From Effrenium voratum (taxonomy: Eukaryota > Sar > Dinophyceae > Suessiales > Symbiodiniaceae): a stretch of DNA of 64,000 nucleotides. This document shows positions 44,931 through 58,571 of this stretch, one piece after another. The number at the start of each line of letters is the position of its first letter. The stretch's first letter is position 1. The stretch spans positions 269,501 through 333,500 of the forward strand of contig CAUJNA010003791.1 of NCBI GenBank assembly GCA_963377175.1, given 5' to 3'. The translations under genes were made by a program, and so were the position numbers. A model generated the notes under the pieces. The model made no database searches. It saw only the letters and a program-made list of their open reading frames with translations, and had not been told where the DNA came from.

Positions 44931-45585
44931 GGCATGTGTTATGCAAAAACGTACCCCGCCTTGATAAAGTGGTCTTCGTGTGTTTTGTCCGTGGCTCATG
45001 TGTAGACAGTCTACTTGTAGAACAAACTTGAGGATCAACAACAAGAAGCACAACACCCTATCCCCCAAGCAAAGGGTTGCTAGGCATCAAATACAATATG
45101 TGTCCTTGGCGCTTTCGTGCTTGTGTCTCTTCTTTGTGGTGTTCCGTTCGTTTGCTGGTTTCCGAAGGCGCGTCCCACGCTGCTGGCAAGTGTCTGGTGT
45201 GTATCTATCTGTTCTATTGGCTTTCAAGTACGCATGGCTTGCGTTAGCGTATCTCCAGTGATTTTCCGAGTACAGCACGTGCCTAATGTATATATATATA
45301 TAGTCTATGTCTAGCATATGTTAGTAGTCAATGGCATTATGCCGAATATGTCTAGCACATAGTTGCCAGCATTTTCCTAGAAGTCTCAACATGCTTCGAG
45401 TGCGCTCCTATGTTGTGTCTTGCATGTGTCCAGCATAGTTGTATGACGTTCATACCTGGCTTCTAGTATGCATGATACATATTTCGGGTATAGCATTTGC
45501 GTGATCCGTTCATAATGTCTTAAATGGTTCAGGTGCATCTCTGAATGTGTCTAGCTTAGCTTTATTATACTTCCAACTCAAATCA

Positions 45586-46385
<800 letters not shown>

Positions 46386-46582
46386 CTGGCCAGAATACTT
46401 CAAGCCTGGTTCTAGTTTTGCTTGGCGTGTTATGAGTCTCTCCAAACACATGTCAAACCATAGGTATCCAAGGTTCTAGAAGTGCCTTCTCCGCTATTCC
46501 GAGAGATCAAACAGACACCTGTTTTATCCGGAAAACTCAGTGCTGGGGACATTGCTCTCTCTTTGAGAGCTGACCCTAAAGG

Positions 46583-46583
46583 G

Positions 46584-46654
<71 letters not shown>

Positions 46655-46673
46655 CTTGTTGTTCTTGTTGTTC

Positions 46674-46725
<52 letters not shown>

Positions 46726-46782
46726 GGTCGTCGTCGTCGCCGTGGTCGTCGTCGTCGTCATTGTTGTTGTCGTTGTTGTTAC
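46583..46782. repeat. TTG trinucleotide microsatellite
   Basis: About 145 bp of GTT repeats with TTC substitutions, then TCG/CGT variants to 46,765. It is the complement of the CAA repeat at 7.6-9.6 kb. Confidence 0.98.
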
Positions 46783-47258
46783 ACAACCATATGGTCATTC
46801 GTGTTCCTCCCAATGTCAGCTATTGATTGCAATTCAGACTGTTGACCCTTGTTCCCTTGTTCGACCACCAGGTGGATTATGTTTCTTTTTTGGGCTAGTC
46901 ATCTAAAGAGACCTGAAGCTTTACCGGCCCACATCTGACCCGCTTCCAGTGACCTGTTTGGGCAACACTACTCTGCAAGGTTGTATATGGGTCTGTCTTC
47001 TTCTCTTTGGAGTTGGCACTTCATTCTGGGTGTTTTTTTCAGGGGAACCAAAACGATAAACACAACTTTTTGGGGGGTCCCTAAAAAACACACACACACC
47101 GAGATATAAATGCATATGTAAGGGTTCACCCGGACTGGAGCGGTGTCGTGACACCGTATCTGCAGTAGAGGCTCGGTCTTGACCAACGCGCCCTCAGACT
47201 TCCTTACAACCTCGGCGGTATTGATTGAGCACTGGCCATCAAGCTACGATTGTACATT

Positions 47259-47371
47259 TGGCATGGGTCAAAATCCCGTACCCCCAGTGAACATCCCAAT
47301 CCCATTCAAATAGGCTAAAATGGGTGGCGCACCTACCCCAAAATGGTACCATTGGTTTTGACCCACAGCCA
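47259..47371 (-). mobile_element. Short inverted-repeat element, family 1, copy 3
   Basis: 113 bp, reversed relative to copies 1 and 2. Read on the - strand it starts TGGCTGTGGGTCAAAA and ends ATTTTGACCCATGCCA. Interior GGGGTAGGTGCGCCACCCAT. Confidence 0.85.
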
Positions 47372-47815
47372 TTTATTTATATGAAGGAGTCCAGCTGGAC
47401 TACTGCTTGCTCGACTTTCGTTTGGCAGGCAGCAAACAAAGACACCAGTCGCGACATAAACTAATACGACTCAACAGCAACACTTGGACAGCAAGTTTAC
47501 CTAACTCATACGAGACGGGGCTATAAGAAAGACAAACAGGCCGTCAGCAAAGCAGCCCCTCGTCAGGCATCCAGCACAGCGCTTGTCTCAGCCATCCCAG
47601 CTATCCGGCAGACCAGCCGTGTCCTCCCTTCCGGTTTCTTCATGCTCCTTCTCCCTTCCTCTTCTCTTCCGAATCTCTGTTCTTCCATATTTTGGCTTGC
47701 CGAGATTTGCCTCTTGATGAAAATATCCCTCCATGTTGTTAGGGCAACTATTTCCTGTACAGGATGTCAACTTCTCGCTGAGTTTTGCCTGTAGAAGAAC
47801 GAAAACATGACTCTT

Positions 47816-47931
47816 TCCGGGCAAGCGGATTTCAGGTCGCTTCGGTAGGGCTGAGCTGCTGGCATCTGCACCAGCCTCCCGCAGAATCTCTCCAACCTCC
47901 ATCTTGCGGCCGTCGCCTCGCTTCAACATGT
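47816..47931 (-). CDS. Exon of a - strand gene (tentative)
   Basis: After CCCAGTCAG the frame reads MLKRGDGRKMEVGEILREAG, then ADASSSALPKRPEIRLPG. The same frame is open upstream (EKLAGHTQS) to a TGA near 47,970, and beyond that reads AVFIDGVRVVDPR, so the true exon border is uncertain. Confidence 0.4.
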
Positions 47932-48102
47932 CTGACTGGGTATGGCCGGCCAACTTCTCCCCTCACGTGCGGGGATCGACGACTCTTACGCCATCAATGA
48001 ACACAGCTGCTACCTCGTGGGAAACACATCAGCCACCTCCCTCAACTTCTGGGACGATACACATTGGCCAACGATACCTGGCAGAGTCTAGCATATTTGC
48101 AC

Positions 48103-48237
48103 ATCAGAGTCCGTCGCATCAAAGCCAAGCCGCGCATTGATCTTATGTCTTTGAGGACCGCCATGGCAACATGCAAGCTCGAAGATGTCCCGTAGCATTG
48201 CAATGGCTTGCGAAGTATCCGCGACAAACACACCAAG
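48103..48237 (-). CDS. Exon with a mixed alpha/beta-like sequence
   Basis: 45 codons in phase 0 before GTGCAA: LGVFVADTSQAIAMLRDIFE, then LACCHGGPQRHKINARLGFD and ATDSD. The frame is also open upstream (LGADVTFLK), so the acceptor ATTTTTGAAG may not be the true one. Not coiled-coil; no domain recognised. Confidence 0.5.
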
Positions 48238-48405
48238 CTTCAAAAATGTAACATCTGCACCGAGCTTCCAGGAGCTCCAACAACGTAGATGAAACCAGTG
48301 TGAATTATCTAAATTCATGAGTACGACTTCTAATGACACAAATCAAACGGCTGAACAACTGAGCACGAGCCGACAATTGCATCATTGGGAAATGCGGCTA
48401 CATAC

Positions 48406-48496
48406 TTGCAGCATGAGGCCAATGTCAGTGTGCTCCTTGCAAGAGCGCTCCAGTGGCGCAGGCGACAGTGAAGCCGTCGCATGCGCGTACAGGCAC
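48406..48496 (-). CDS. Well-bounded exon
   Basis: 30 codons after GCTGATAAAAG and before GTATGT. It reads CLYAHATASLSPAPLERSCK, then EHTDIGLMLQ. Phase fits the exon at 49,014. Confidence 0.5.
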
Positions 48497-49013
48497 CTTT
48501 TATCAGCTCTCTGTTGGATGATGTGAGTGAGGCGAGCGTGCGTTGCAGTGATTAATTATATGCACATCACCTTGAGAGGTGGCTGTGGCCAAAAAACCAC
48601 CATTCCGGGCATATGCCTTCCTGTCTGTGCAGATTCCCCACTGCCAGCGCAAGCAGCACAATAAGCTCTTCAGGAAGACATTGCAAAACTCAAAGAGACC
48701 CAACTGCTGTGGAGTCTTTGCAATGCAACCAGCATCTCCACTGGTGCAGTCTGTAGGAGACCACGCGTTTGTAGGATGTTTCAAATTAAACAACTAAGTA
48801 GTATTGCGCAGCAAAGAGCGACTCTTGTTCTCGGCAAGATATTCCCAAGCGCTTCACCGACACACCCCTCACTCTCATCTCTCGTGTGGCCAGGGTGGGA
48901 ACTCCTCAAAGCTAGGTCCCAGTGTCTCATGTGGCCAGGGCACCAAGAGGTCTGGATCACAGGATCCTCCAAAGACAGGCGAACTTCGGCCCGTGGCAGG
49001 CGTCGCCGGTCGC

Positions 49014-49087
49014 CTCCACGTGCGTTCAGCCTGGGCATCCTTCAACTCATCCTCCTCGAAATGCCTGGCCAAAACGGCAGCCTCACC
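49014..49087 (-). CDS. Well-bounded exon
   Basis: 24 codons plus two bases after GCTCTTTCAG and before a GC donor (GGAG|GCGACC). It reads GEAAVLARHFEEDELKDAQA, then ERTW. Helical. Confidence 0.55.
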
Positions 49088-50109
49088 CTGAAAGAGCACA
49101 CATCACCGCAAAGAGCTCAACAGCTCCCAAAGGGAGCTGAAGCCATCAATAAGAGCATCGATGCTACCACTGACTGAAGCCTCGGAAACGCATTGGGGTC
49201 TCAACTGCTTTAAGCGACTTGCAGAACTAATTCATCAACTCAAGTCCGTTCCTAGCGGGTTGCCACCTGAGGCAACCCAGCGCTCGCATGCAAACCCCAG
49301 CCGCCTCGGATGCGAGTCACGTGTGCCTGAGCAGCCAAATCACTTCCAAGCCAAGAGCACCTTTGGGAAAGAGTGGCATGCAACCAACCCATTGCCAGTC
49401 AAGACCGATCATGGTTTGCCAGGGAATTAATAAAGCAGCTGTAGATCGTGGATGCGTTTTGCACACGGAGGAAAAATGTGTCAATCCATCTTGAAGGCGT
49501 AAAATGGGCATTGCAATGACTTGGCACCAACACGCCGTCTGCCCAAGTGCGTAGTCAATATGATTCCCGCCCGCCCTGCGCCTTCTGCAGGGAGAGCCTG
49601 CTTAGCCTCTCACGCTAGGCCACGGTGCCAGGAGTGCTGCGAATTGGGTGACTCACCAAACGTTGTTGTCTATGACAGCCACAGTTTCATCAAACAACTA
49701 TCAACCAGCCTCCACAACATACGATGAGCTCAAGCAAAGCAGAGCTCACTCAGCTTCACTGCACATGATGACCATGGCAAAGCCTTCCTGAGAGAGCTAG
49801 GCCTATGACAGGCGTGGGTTCTTGGCACAGTTTGGTGACTTCAGCTGGGCTTCAGGCTTCATGAGCTGTTGGCATCGAATGTGAGATCTGACCGTTAGGT
49901 ATACATGTGTATATATATATATAGCATGGTGCCCCCCATGGATCTACCTCCGTCCTATTTCTAAGCTGAGGTTTGGTCAGAAGACCTATATATTTCACCA
50001 ACCAAAAGCAATAAATCTGTACGCAAGGGACCATGTCTAGGGTGAGATCGCTTTGCCCCCAGCTGAGCTCCTACAATTTGAATTGTGTAGAGCCTGAAAA
50101 TGTCCACAT

Positions 50110-50193
50110 GAGTGAACAACTGCATTTGCCAGCTCGCGGCTCGCATCGGCCTCAGTTCTCTCTGCTTTCGCCTTCTTTGCCCGCCTGCAAATC
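50110..50193 (-). CDS. Possible exon
   Basis: After GCAATGCGCAG one frame reads CRRAKKAKAERTEADASREL, then ANAVVHS. The helical, charged reading is appealing, but the end is not defined and a second frame is open for part of it. Confidence 0.3.
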
Positions 50194-50525
50194 CTGCGCA
50201 TTGCGACGGCTCAATGGCCTGGCCGGTGAAAACGCTTCGCGGCTAAACACAATCAAACCGTGGTGCAAAGGGCTGGGTTACAGAAAATTATACAGGATTA
50301 AAAAAAAAAACAGAAGTAGGGTGTTTGGGGGCCATTCCCTGTAGATTTTCCTGTAAGTCAACCCTTTGAATGGTGCAATCAGCAAAATTTGAAGTCCTAG
50401 AATGGTTCGCCTATACATGCGACTTGCTTGGCAAGGGACAGACTTTCGGCTTGGTGAATCCTGGAGCATACGGCTTGGTAGAGGGGCAACTTGCGCCATG
50501 ATTGGATTTCTGCGTGGATGAAGAT

Positions 50526-50602
50526 GTATGTATATATATATATATGTAATATACATATATATATATATTGTATACATACATATATATATATATATAGATA
50601 TA
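50526..50602. repeat. TA-rich palindromic run
   Basis: ATGTATATATATATATATG and its near mirror form two self-complementary TA blocks separated by TAATATAC. One of several TA tracts scattered through the introns from 39 to 55 kb. Confidence 0.8.
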
Positions 50603-51504
50603 CCTGGACCCTCAAACGACAAACACATATTTGTAGTTTTGTCTTTCGACTCCATTTCACGTGTTTTCTTAATAACCGACAAAAACGCTTTAGGATTGCG
50701 TGGTTTGCTCGCAACGGATGGATTGTTTGTGCTTTGAAGGAAAGCAGTAGCCTGCCATACAAAGCCACCTACGTGTTCCTGCTTCCAAGGCTTTTCGAGG
50801 GGCCCGTCAGTGCATGCTGCAGGTGTCCTCACATGATTTTGCCCGCAAAACGCCAGCAAAAACCCAAAAACACCTGCAAATCCCGAAAACTTGTAGTGGT
50901 GTGGTGTTGGGGAGCTTTTTGAACATGAGCATAATCATCCGTGCACATTGGCATCATCAGCAGTGACAGTAGCGCCCTTCTCTCGACACAAACGTCTGGT
51001 TATTGGACAGAACGACAAGTTATCCCCAGAAACGACGAACTCGCCAAATATTTGTACGAACCGCCCAAGAAACAACAACGCCAAGTTATTCTATGTCATT
51101 TGAGGGTCAAGTATATATATATATATTAATATGTGATCGCCCGCCCCAAAGATGGAAGCAAACAAAAAACATGACCAGCGACTTAACCGTGCTCTGCCAA
51201 GCAATCACTTGGTCCAAACACACGCAGGGGTTTCTGGTCTTCCGGATTCCACTGCTCCCTCAAGGTTGCACCTGGTGCTTTGAGCGCAACAAAAAACCCA
51301 CAGCGCTTGTGCCTCAAGCCAGGCCGCTGCTCCTTGCGCCTCGGTTCTGCTGCTAACTTGCCACCGTCTGGTTGGATAAAAAAGCTGAATCTGCGTGTTT
51401 TGGTTGGAGGATGAGCTGGTAGCGTAGCTGAGATCTTCATGTTTCCCAAGTCTGTGCAGTCACAATGTTGCTTGCAGTAGTGGCAGCCTCCTGCAGAAAA
51501 ACAC

Positions 51505-51618
51505 ATTCTCGAGCTGTTCAACTTGCTGCAAACGCTTTAGAGTTGCCAAAGAGTGCAAACATGCAGCAAGCAAAGCCCAATTGTTGGAAGGAGCAGGCCC
51601 AGCGGCTGTTGCAACCGT
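51505..51618 (-). CDS. Well-bounded exon
   Basis: 38 codons, phase 0 to 0, after GTGGATTTCAG and before GTGTTT. It reads TVATAAGPAPSNNWALLAAC, then LHSLATLKRLQQVEQLEN. Helical in the second half. Confidence 0.5.
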
Positions 51619-51954
51619 CTGAAATCCACATACTAGAGAACGAACACTCCAGCCCCCACGATCCTTTTTCACAGCACCCTCCCCGTATGCAAAGTGGCAC
51701 TGGGCAAAGGGAACCCAAATGCAGCAGTTCGAATGGTCTTCCTTGGGGTACTTTGCTGGGATCGTTGTAGGGACGCCCAAGGGGAGCCCGGAAAATCCCT
51801 TTCTCCAGGAAAGGGCCAAACGATATTTCTAGGGTGCATTGTGCTGAGAGGTGCCGCTACGGTCGTCCAAATGGTCCCCCCTTTCAGGGCCCAAAAAAAG
51901 TTCGGAACTTAAACAGCAGAAATTTAAGTCATGGTTTCTATTTGTGATGTGCTG

Positions 51955-52070
51955 GCTTAGTATTTTTCTTCAAAACCGGTTTAGTGTTGGTCTAGTGCTG
52001 GTTCTAAATTCGATAAGACTGGAGTTGGGGGCGGCATTTGCCGGTTTTTAGAACTGGCATAGTATTGGCT
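51955..52070. repeat. TTTAGTATTGG-type motif cluster, third
   Basis: CCGGTTTAGTGTTGGTC, CTAGTGCTGGTTC and GCATAGTATTGGC spread over about 115 bp. Same family as 14.5 and 20.6 kb. Confidence 0.6.
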
Positions 52071-52204
52071 AACCCTATATAACTTGGCATTGAAATTGGG
52101 TGTCTTGGAAGAATAATATTTATTCATGGGGCGCATTTACAATTAGGGGGAATATATTATTCAGTATGCAAGGCGTATAAAGCGAACACTGCACATTCGT
52201 GTAC

Positions 52205-52323
52205 TTCCATTCTGCCACTGTGCATGCGACAGCTTCAACTTGTTGCTGCCAGCACGCTGCTCCGTAGGCTGCTGCCTGGTTCAAATGCTGGGCCGATTGC
52301 AATCGGGCTCGAAGATCACAAAT
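52205..52323 (-). CDS. Helical exon
   Basis: 39 codons plus two bases after CGGGCAATAG and before GTACAC. It reads ICDLRARLQSAQHLNQAAAY, then GAACWQQQVEAVACTVAEW. Starts in phase 0, as the exon at 52,505 requires. Confidence 0.55.
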
Positions 52324-52504
52324 CTATTGCCCGGCAACAAGAAAGGCTCGCAAGGTAGCTAAGTACATGGAACAAATACAGCCAAATCATTTGGTGAAAC
52401 TTTCCACACCTGGGAAAACCAGCCAGAATAAGGACATATCCATGTGGCTTTGGAGAGCTTGCTCGGCCCTTCTGATCATTGAGTCAGTTCAGCTTCTGCT
52501 TTGC

Positions 52505-52571
52505 CCTTGACTCCATCACTTCGATACTCTGTCTGAAGTCGCAAGCCCAGCAGTCTTTCTTAGAACGCAGC
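52505..52571 (-). CDS. Short exon
   Basis: After TTTGATCAG and before GCAAAG: LRSKKDCWACDFRQSIEVME, then SR. Phase matches the exons at 52,970 and 52,205. A 9-bp ACATCGGAC triplicate lies in the intron at 52,679-52,708. Confidence 0.5.
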
Positions 52572-52969
52572 CTGATCAAATGTTGCTGTAAGACATGGCT
52601 TTTGCCTGGCAACCGACCACCTACCTTTAGTTTACTTGCATAAGCCAGCCCACAGGAAATTAGAATTGCACAGCAGTACACATCGGACACATCGGACACA
52701 TCGGACACCTTCTGCTGTGACTTTACTGATCAGCCATGCCAAATAGTTCTATCTGTGGTTGCCTCTTCTGCTTGGCATCTTTGGCGCGAAGCCAGTCCTG
52801 CGGGTGTGCAACCGGTTTAGCTGGACATGCTGCAAGCGCACGTGTCCTTTGATGGACGCTTGTCAAAACATTCTTTCCGGAACATGCGCTGCATCAATGT
52901 GTTGCACTTGAACGTCATGCCGCCATCCTAAGACTGCCTGACACTGTGAAGCAATACATGAGCTACATC

Positions 52970-53011
52970 CTTTTGAAGCCGTCTCTGTTCGCAGCCCACT
53001 CCTCGGTCTGC
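52970..53011 (-). CDS. Very short exon
   Basis: 42 bases after GCGCCTGACTTCAG and before GATGTA (GA-type donor): QTEEWAANRDGFK. Accepted because its phase joins both neighbours. Confidence 0.45.
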
Positions 53012-53255
53012 CTGAAGTCAGGCGCCGGACCTTCGGAATCGGGATCCGGGTGAGGCGGATTTTTTTTCCCGGTGTCTGGGATCAAGATTCTGGGAATTGG
53101 GTAGGGGACGTGCCACACAAGGGCCGCTATCAGGAATCCTGAAAAGGAGGCACGGCTGAAATGCGCCAATTGGGCTGCACGAGCCGAAAGCAGACGCAAA
53201 GTGTGCTTCGCGCCCGTGCAGCAGAAATCAGCAAGGGTTTGCGGGAAGCTCGCAC

Positions 53256-53332
53256 ATCTCCGGGCTCAATGAAAGGCAAAGAGCGAGCTCAGCGCCCTGC
53301 GGGGCGTGCGGCGTGTTGAGGGCGTGGAAGAC
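53256..53332 (-). CDS. Exon with extreme third-position G/C
   Basis: 25 codons plus two bases after CCACTGAGCAG and before GTGCGA. It reads VFHALNTPHAPQGAELALCL, then SLSPE. The frame is clear from codon bias. With the exons at 52,970, 52,505 and 52,205 it forms a four-exon phased run. Confidence 0.5.
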
Positions 53333-53339
53333 CTGCTCA

Positions 53340-54458
53340 GTGGGAATGCACTCGGGACACAAGGTGTCGATCTGCAGTTCCCAAGGCCAGTCAGAGGCTC
53401 AATCCAGAATCCCATTGCCCAATTTCCACTGTCAGCCCGGCTCCTCAAACAGAACCCGGCTCTTTGCAAGCTTGACACGCCTGTCATCATCTTGAATATA
53501 ATATATTCATGCTGTGCTTTGCTCGCAAGCAAGAGCGCCAACCACAAATGGTCGCGCATGCAAGTCATACCGATTGCCGTCATACCGATCGCACTCCCAA
53601 TCCAAGCTGGCCATTATGTGTTTGCGTGCCAGGACCTCAAATATGCGAAGCGATTCTGCTTCCTTGCATCCGCCAAAGGCTTGCAAGACACCATTTGTAA
53701 CTGTTTTACAGCAAACATCGACAGGATTTGCGGCCTGCCACGGTCCACGATCATCTCCAGAGTCACCTGAGAGGTAATCTCCTCCCCCAATTAATGAATG
53801 ACCCCCATTAATAATAAATGCAAATCCGGGGCCCGAGACCAGATTTCCACTCCGCACAATTGATTTTTAATTGCGCCAATACTAAACCAATACTAAAGTC
53901 TTGGAATCCTTATTAGGGGGCACTTTTAACAAGCTTCCAGCCCCACTTTTAAGCTGCGACTGTCTCTCCCCCATACATGCTGGCTAACCTGCCTGGCTGC
54001 CAACAAACAACCAGTAAGCTGAAAAACAAATAGAATGATACATGAAATTTCCTTATTAAACCGCTTACTCGCGGACCTTACAATTCAATCCATTTCCTCC
54101 AAATCCTATGCGAACCCTCACATTGTTGGAAAAGCAAAAAAACCCAACCCCGAAAACCCCAATTAAAAAAAAAATCTATTTTTGGGAGGATTTATTTATA
54201 ATAGGGGGGGGGGGGGCCGTATTTATTAATAGGGGGAAGAGATTAGAAGTCATGTGCCCCTTGGTGCTCCTTCCGGACATCTCCGGCTGAGGTAACCGCT
54301 GGCCCCAGGGGCAACTCGTGAAGGATGGGCACATTTGCCTGAACCGAGATGGACAATCTGCTGCCACGACTCCCGCGACCCATGACTTTGCTCGCTTTCT
54401 CCAGTCTTCTTCGCTGGGCATCGTGAACTTATCCACAAAGTAGCTGTTGGATTCCGTG
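53340..54458. other. No confident exon
   Basis: Contains reversed TTTAGTATTGG motifs near 53,876-53,902, and a 13-G run at about 54,205-54,218. Both-strand frames lack codon bias. Confidence 0.45.
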
Positions 54459-54571
54459 TGGCCATGGGTCAAAATCCTGTACCCCCAGTGAACATCCCAA
54501 TCCCCACTAAAATAGACTAACATGGGTGGTGCACCTACCCCAAAATGGCACCATCGTTTTTGACCCACAGC
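54459..54571 (-). mobile_element. Short inverted-repeat element, family 1, copy 4
   Basis: 113 bp, reversed. On the - strand the left end is TTGCTGTGGGTCAAAA and the right end ATTTTGACCCATGGCCA. Interior nearly identical to copies 2 and 3. Confidence 0.85.
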
Positions 54572-55539
54572 AATGTCAATTTGCAAAGAACGTTTTGAAC
54601 AGCAGCGCTCAACTCGAAGTATCCAGGCCTTCGCTTTGACTGACTTGTTGCTCTCTGATGCCGCCTGTCGCGTCACAATACGAAGCACCGCCCGAGTAGC
54701 GGTAAATTGCGCTCGAGTTGCGGGTTCGTTCTCTCTCGAGCACTTCAAGAAGCATCTAGGCAACCTAAAAAATGCTCGAATTGGATTTGAGCAGAAAAAA
54801 AACGCTCGAATGCCAAAAACTGCCTGAGCCCTTTTTTGTGTATCAAAGGGTCCTGCAGGGGATACATAGTAATGTGCATATGTGTATATATATATATAAT
54901 GCATACGTTGCATACGCACACTTTGATCATTCACAACAATAATACTGGTTTTCCATCGGCGCTGTTGGTGTGGACCCATCAACATGCCCCTCACTTTGAG
55001 TACCGACGGAAAGCTAGATACACTTTCTTGTTCCTGCATCAATCTGGCAGAGTTGGCGACAACAACTCACACAGTATGTCATAGGCAAACCAGGATCGAT
55101 CCTTCAATGTGTTGGCTTGCTTTGCGCTTCATCGAGAATGTCTTTTCATGCCAGGGGGATCTGAGTCGTCCGTGTCACATGCCACAAAGGCCAACCGTTG
55201 GTTCCTCTCAGCCGGCTTTTTCTGACTTGGCGGAGCCTGGAAAAGCTCCAACTTGCTGACCGCCGTTGGGCGTGCCAGCTGGTTGTTGCCAATCGCAAGT
55301 TCATTGGCTCTTGCCTACGAACATCGCCCAGTTCGGCCCTCACCCGTGTCGGTGATTGTTTCGGCGCACTTGTGGCTGTGAAACTGGGCTGAGAAGTGCA
55401 TGGCTAAAATATAGCACGCTTTAAACTATCCATTTCGGCCAGTTCTTTTCAAAACCACCTGGCTTCCAGGATTCCTAGGTTTCGCATGGTATACATGGCC
55501 GGCTTCACGTCGGCCTTTGGCCAAATCCTCCAAACGGAT

Positions 55540-55660
55540 GCATCGCACTTCCCGAGCTGGGCCTCGCTTTTCTCCCGCGCCCTCCGAGCTCCGACGGCGA
55601 GCGGCGCACGTTCGGCTCACGTGCCAAGCTCGGCCAAGCGCTGCTTCCGCACCTGGAAGC
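55540..55660 (-). CDS. Region with one or two short exons
   Basis: After GTGCTTCCAG one frame reads VRKQRLAELGT to a GTGAGC donor. Further down the same phase class gives ARRAREKSEAQLGKCDASVW. Another frame (GAEAALGRAWHVSRTCAARR) is open for longer but less biased. Coding on this strand is likely; the exact structure is not resolved. Confidence 0.35.
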
Positions 55661-56126
55661 ACGATAAATGGCCAGTCTCCGGTCTCCTACCTTGCCGTTG
55701 GAAGGGGAGCAAAAACTCAATTTTAGCAGTTAAGTGGTTGGATTTCAACCACTAAACCACAATATGCAAAAATGCAAAATGTGTCCCAACAACAACCATG
55801 CTAAGGACCCAAAGGAGCTGGGGAGGGAAAGAAACGGAAGGCCCTTCATTCAAGAACCCACATGCTCCCTTGGTCCCCGGTGTCCGCGGTGAGAACAGGC
55901 TGCTCCTGTGCTAACTTAGTGTTGGCCCGAAGAGTGGTGGCCGCAGGTTGAATCAACCAATCCATGAAAGCTCCCCTCGCATTTGGTTTTGCTCTGTCAG
56001 TACTGCGTACTATAGCGCCACAAACAAACAAAGAACACGGCAATATACGGCAATACGTGTTGTTACCTTGCAAGTCCACCACTCTGCAATTGAAAGTTAT
56101 GATGAGTGTATTGCAAACACCATTGG

Positions 56127-56418
56127 TCATCTAGCTAATATGCGAAAGAAATCATCGAGTGCTGGGATCATGGCACGAATCAGCACACACTTCCCATTCT
56201 TATCCTTTTGCAGGTCTACATTCCAAGAGAGAAACACAACGGCACCCAAGTCATGATCTTCAGCCTTGTCTTCCAAGTGATCACTTTGCAATTGCAATGA
56301 ACCCTGAACTGTGGACCACTGCAACATCCGTGCTGTGAACTGGAACAGCCGACAGCATGTCTCTGTCGCCTGGTCTGCCAGGACCTTGTTCCGCTCGATG
56401 CGCCGCGTGCCAGCCAAC
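56127..56418 (-). CDS. Terminal exon of a - strand gene
   Basis: After GTGTTACTGCAG a 96-codon frame reads LAGTRRIERNKVLADQATET, CCRLFQFTARMLQWSTVQGS, LQLQSDHLEDKAEDHDLGAV and FLSWNVDLQKDKNGKCVLIR, then AMIPALDDFFRILAR and TGA at 56,127-56,129. It is one of the longest open frames outside repeats. The function is unknown. Its stop marks the end of a gene, so exons at 48-53 kb belong to the next one. Confidence 0.5.
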
Positions 56419-57179
56419 CTGCAGTAACACGCTCTCGGCCCCTGCCCAAGCTGTCCAGGCCGTCAAAGCCGCCAAAGCAAAAAACTGCCCGTTGGCTCGA
56501 TCACTTGCTGCGGGCCATTGGCCCACATCTCTGGTGTACTGCCTTCATTTCCAGCAGATCGAGCTCTAACTGCACGAAGTGTATCGTTGCCACTCTTGTC
56601 ACTTATTTGTCTGAACCACGGCTCAGATCGTCAGCTCTTGTGTTGTACCCCGTTCTCCAGGACAACACTCAAATGCAGCATTCTAATCAAGAGTTCAGAA
56701 CTTGCCGCCCTTGATGTTTTTGGGCATATTTGATAACAAAACCCGGCCGGCTGCTTGCTTCAAAACATTTCATGGGATGACATTCAATTGATACATAGGA
56801 CTGGTGGAGGGTCACTTTCCCAATACGAACGCCTTGTGCGGTTAGATGCTGGCCGGGGCCCCGACTGGTGGACGGATGCCTGGCGCGAGCCGCCGTTTTT
56901 TGAGCAGACCTCACACATGCCTGCATGATCTAAACCATTGACCAGGCTCTTTGCAACATCCCAAGATATGGCACTCGTGAGTGATTCTGACCTTCACGGT
57001 TCCAATTGTCTTGACGCCGTCCTGATTCGGGCATATCGAGACTTGCTCACTCTGGAGAAACTGTAGTAACAAAGACTGCAACATGACCTTGAAAAACGGG
57101 TGCTTAGTGCCCGTGGTGAAAATACGAAAAAATAAAACCAAAGAGTCCCAACATCTACCCCACTGTCCGCCCATTTGCG

Positions 57180-57370
57180 GTGGCCGATCTCTGATCGGCT
57201 GCCAGAAACGGGCCCTGGATCTCTCACAGCCCCGTAAAAAGTCGCCTGCAGCTCTTCGAGATTGGACCCCTCCTGGCAAAGGCTCGGCGGTCAATGTCGA
57301 GTTCATGGCTGCGACAAGTGATTTGGCCCTCCGTTCTTTCAAGGGTCCAACTGTCAAGCTGCTCTTTGGA
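57180..57370 (-). CDS. Exon (tentative)
   Basis: After ATCCAAAG the frame reads SSLTVGPLKERRAKSLVAAM, NSTLTAEPLPGGVQSRRAAG and DFLRGCERSRARFWQPIRDR, with good third positions in the first half. The true end may be near 57,265. It may belong to the gene ending at 56,127. Confidence 0.4.
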
Positions 57371-57535
57371 TAGGATCAAGTTGCCAGAACACTCATCAAG
57401 CCGAACTGAAGCACAAGAGGCTGGGCAGCGGCATCGCTGCTCAAACAACTAATGTTGTCTTGGACATGTTGCACACGCAAATTGGCACTTCCGGCGCTCT
57501 GTAGGGAACAATCTTCCTCCAAAATCGGGCCGCAG

Positions 57536-58050
<515 letters not shown>

Positions 58051-58535
58051 TGTGCTTGTACAAGTGAGGGGAGGATGGCGTTGTGATGATATTGTATGAT
58101 GTTTGAGAGTGTTGTTTCTGGGTGACCAGCGAATCTGCGGTGCGACATGACAGGCAGGCCGGCTCTGAAGACTGGCCGACGCCCGCTGCCTGCGGGGCTG
58201 TGACTGCCAGTCTATTGGCATGATGCATTCGAGGCTTGTAACCCCACTGTGATACTACTGGATAATTTGGTGAGGGAAAGCTTCTTGTCGTTTCACCCCT
58301 TTCCAGTAGCTGATTCTGATACATACTGTGCTGACCCAGTGCTCATTCCTCACACTCTACGGAATTGGATCAACGCTTGGGGGGCCGTGAGCAATCTGGC
58401 TCAACGATCACAATATCAAAGCGAACGAATCCCCTCTGGCCCCTCAAAGCGGCAATTGCACATGGAAACCCCCTCTGTATACAGACATCGTCTATGGTTC
58501 TTGCCCGTCCTGACAGGGTGCAATCCTGAGCTTGC

Positions 58536-58571
58536 CTCGATTGCATTGGGCGCGTCTTCCTCCAGCTCCTC
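58536..58571 (-). CDS. Possible micro-exon
   Basis: 36 bases after CTTCTCTGCCAG and before GCAAGC: EELEEDAPNAIE. Good acceptor and codons, but too short to be sure. Confidence 0.25.
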
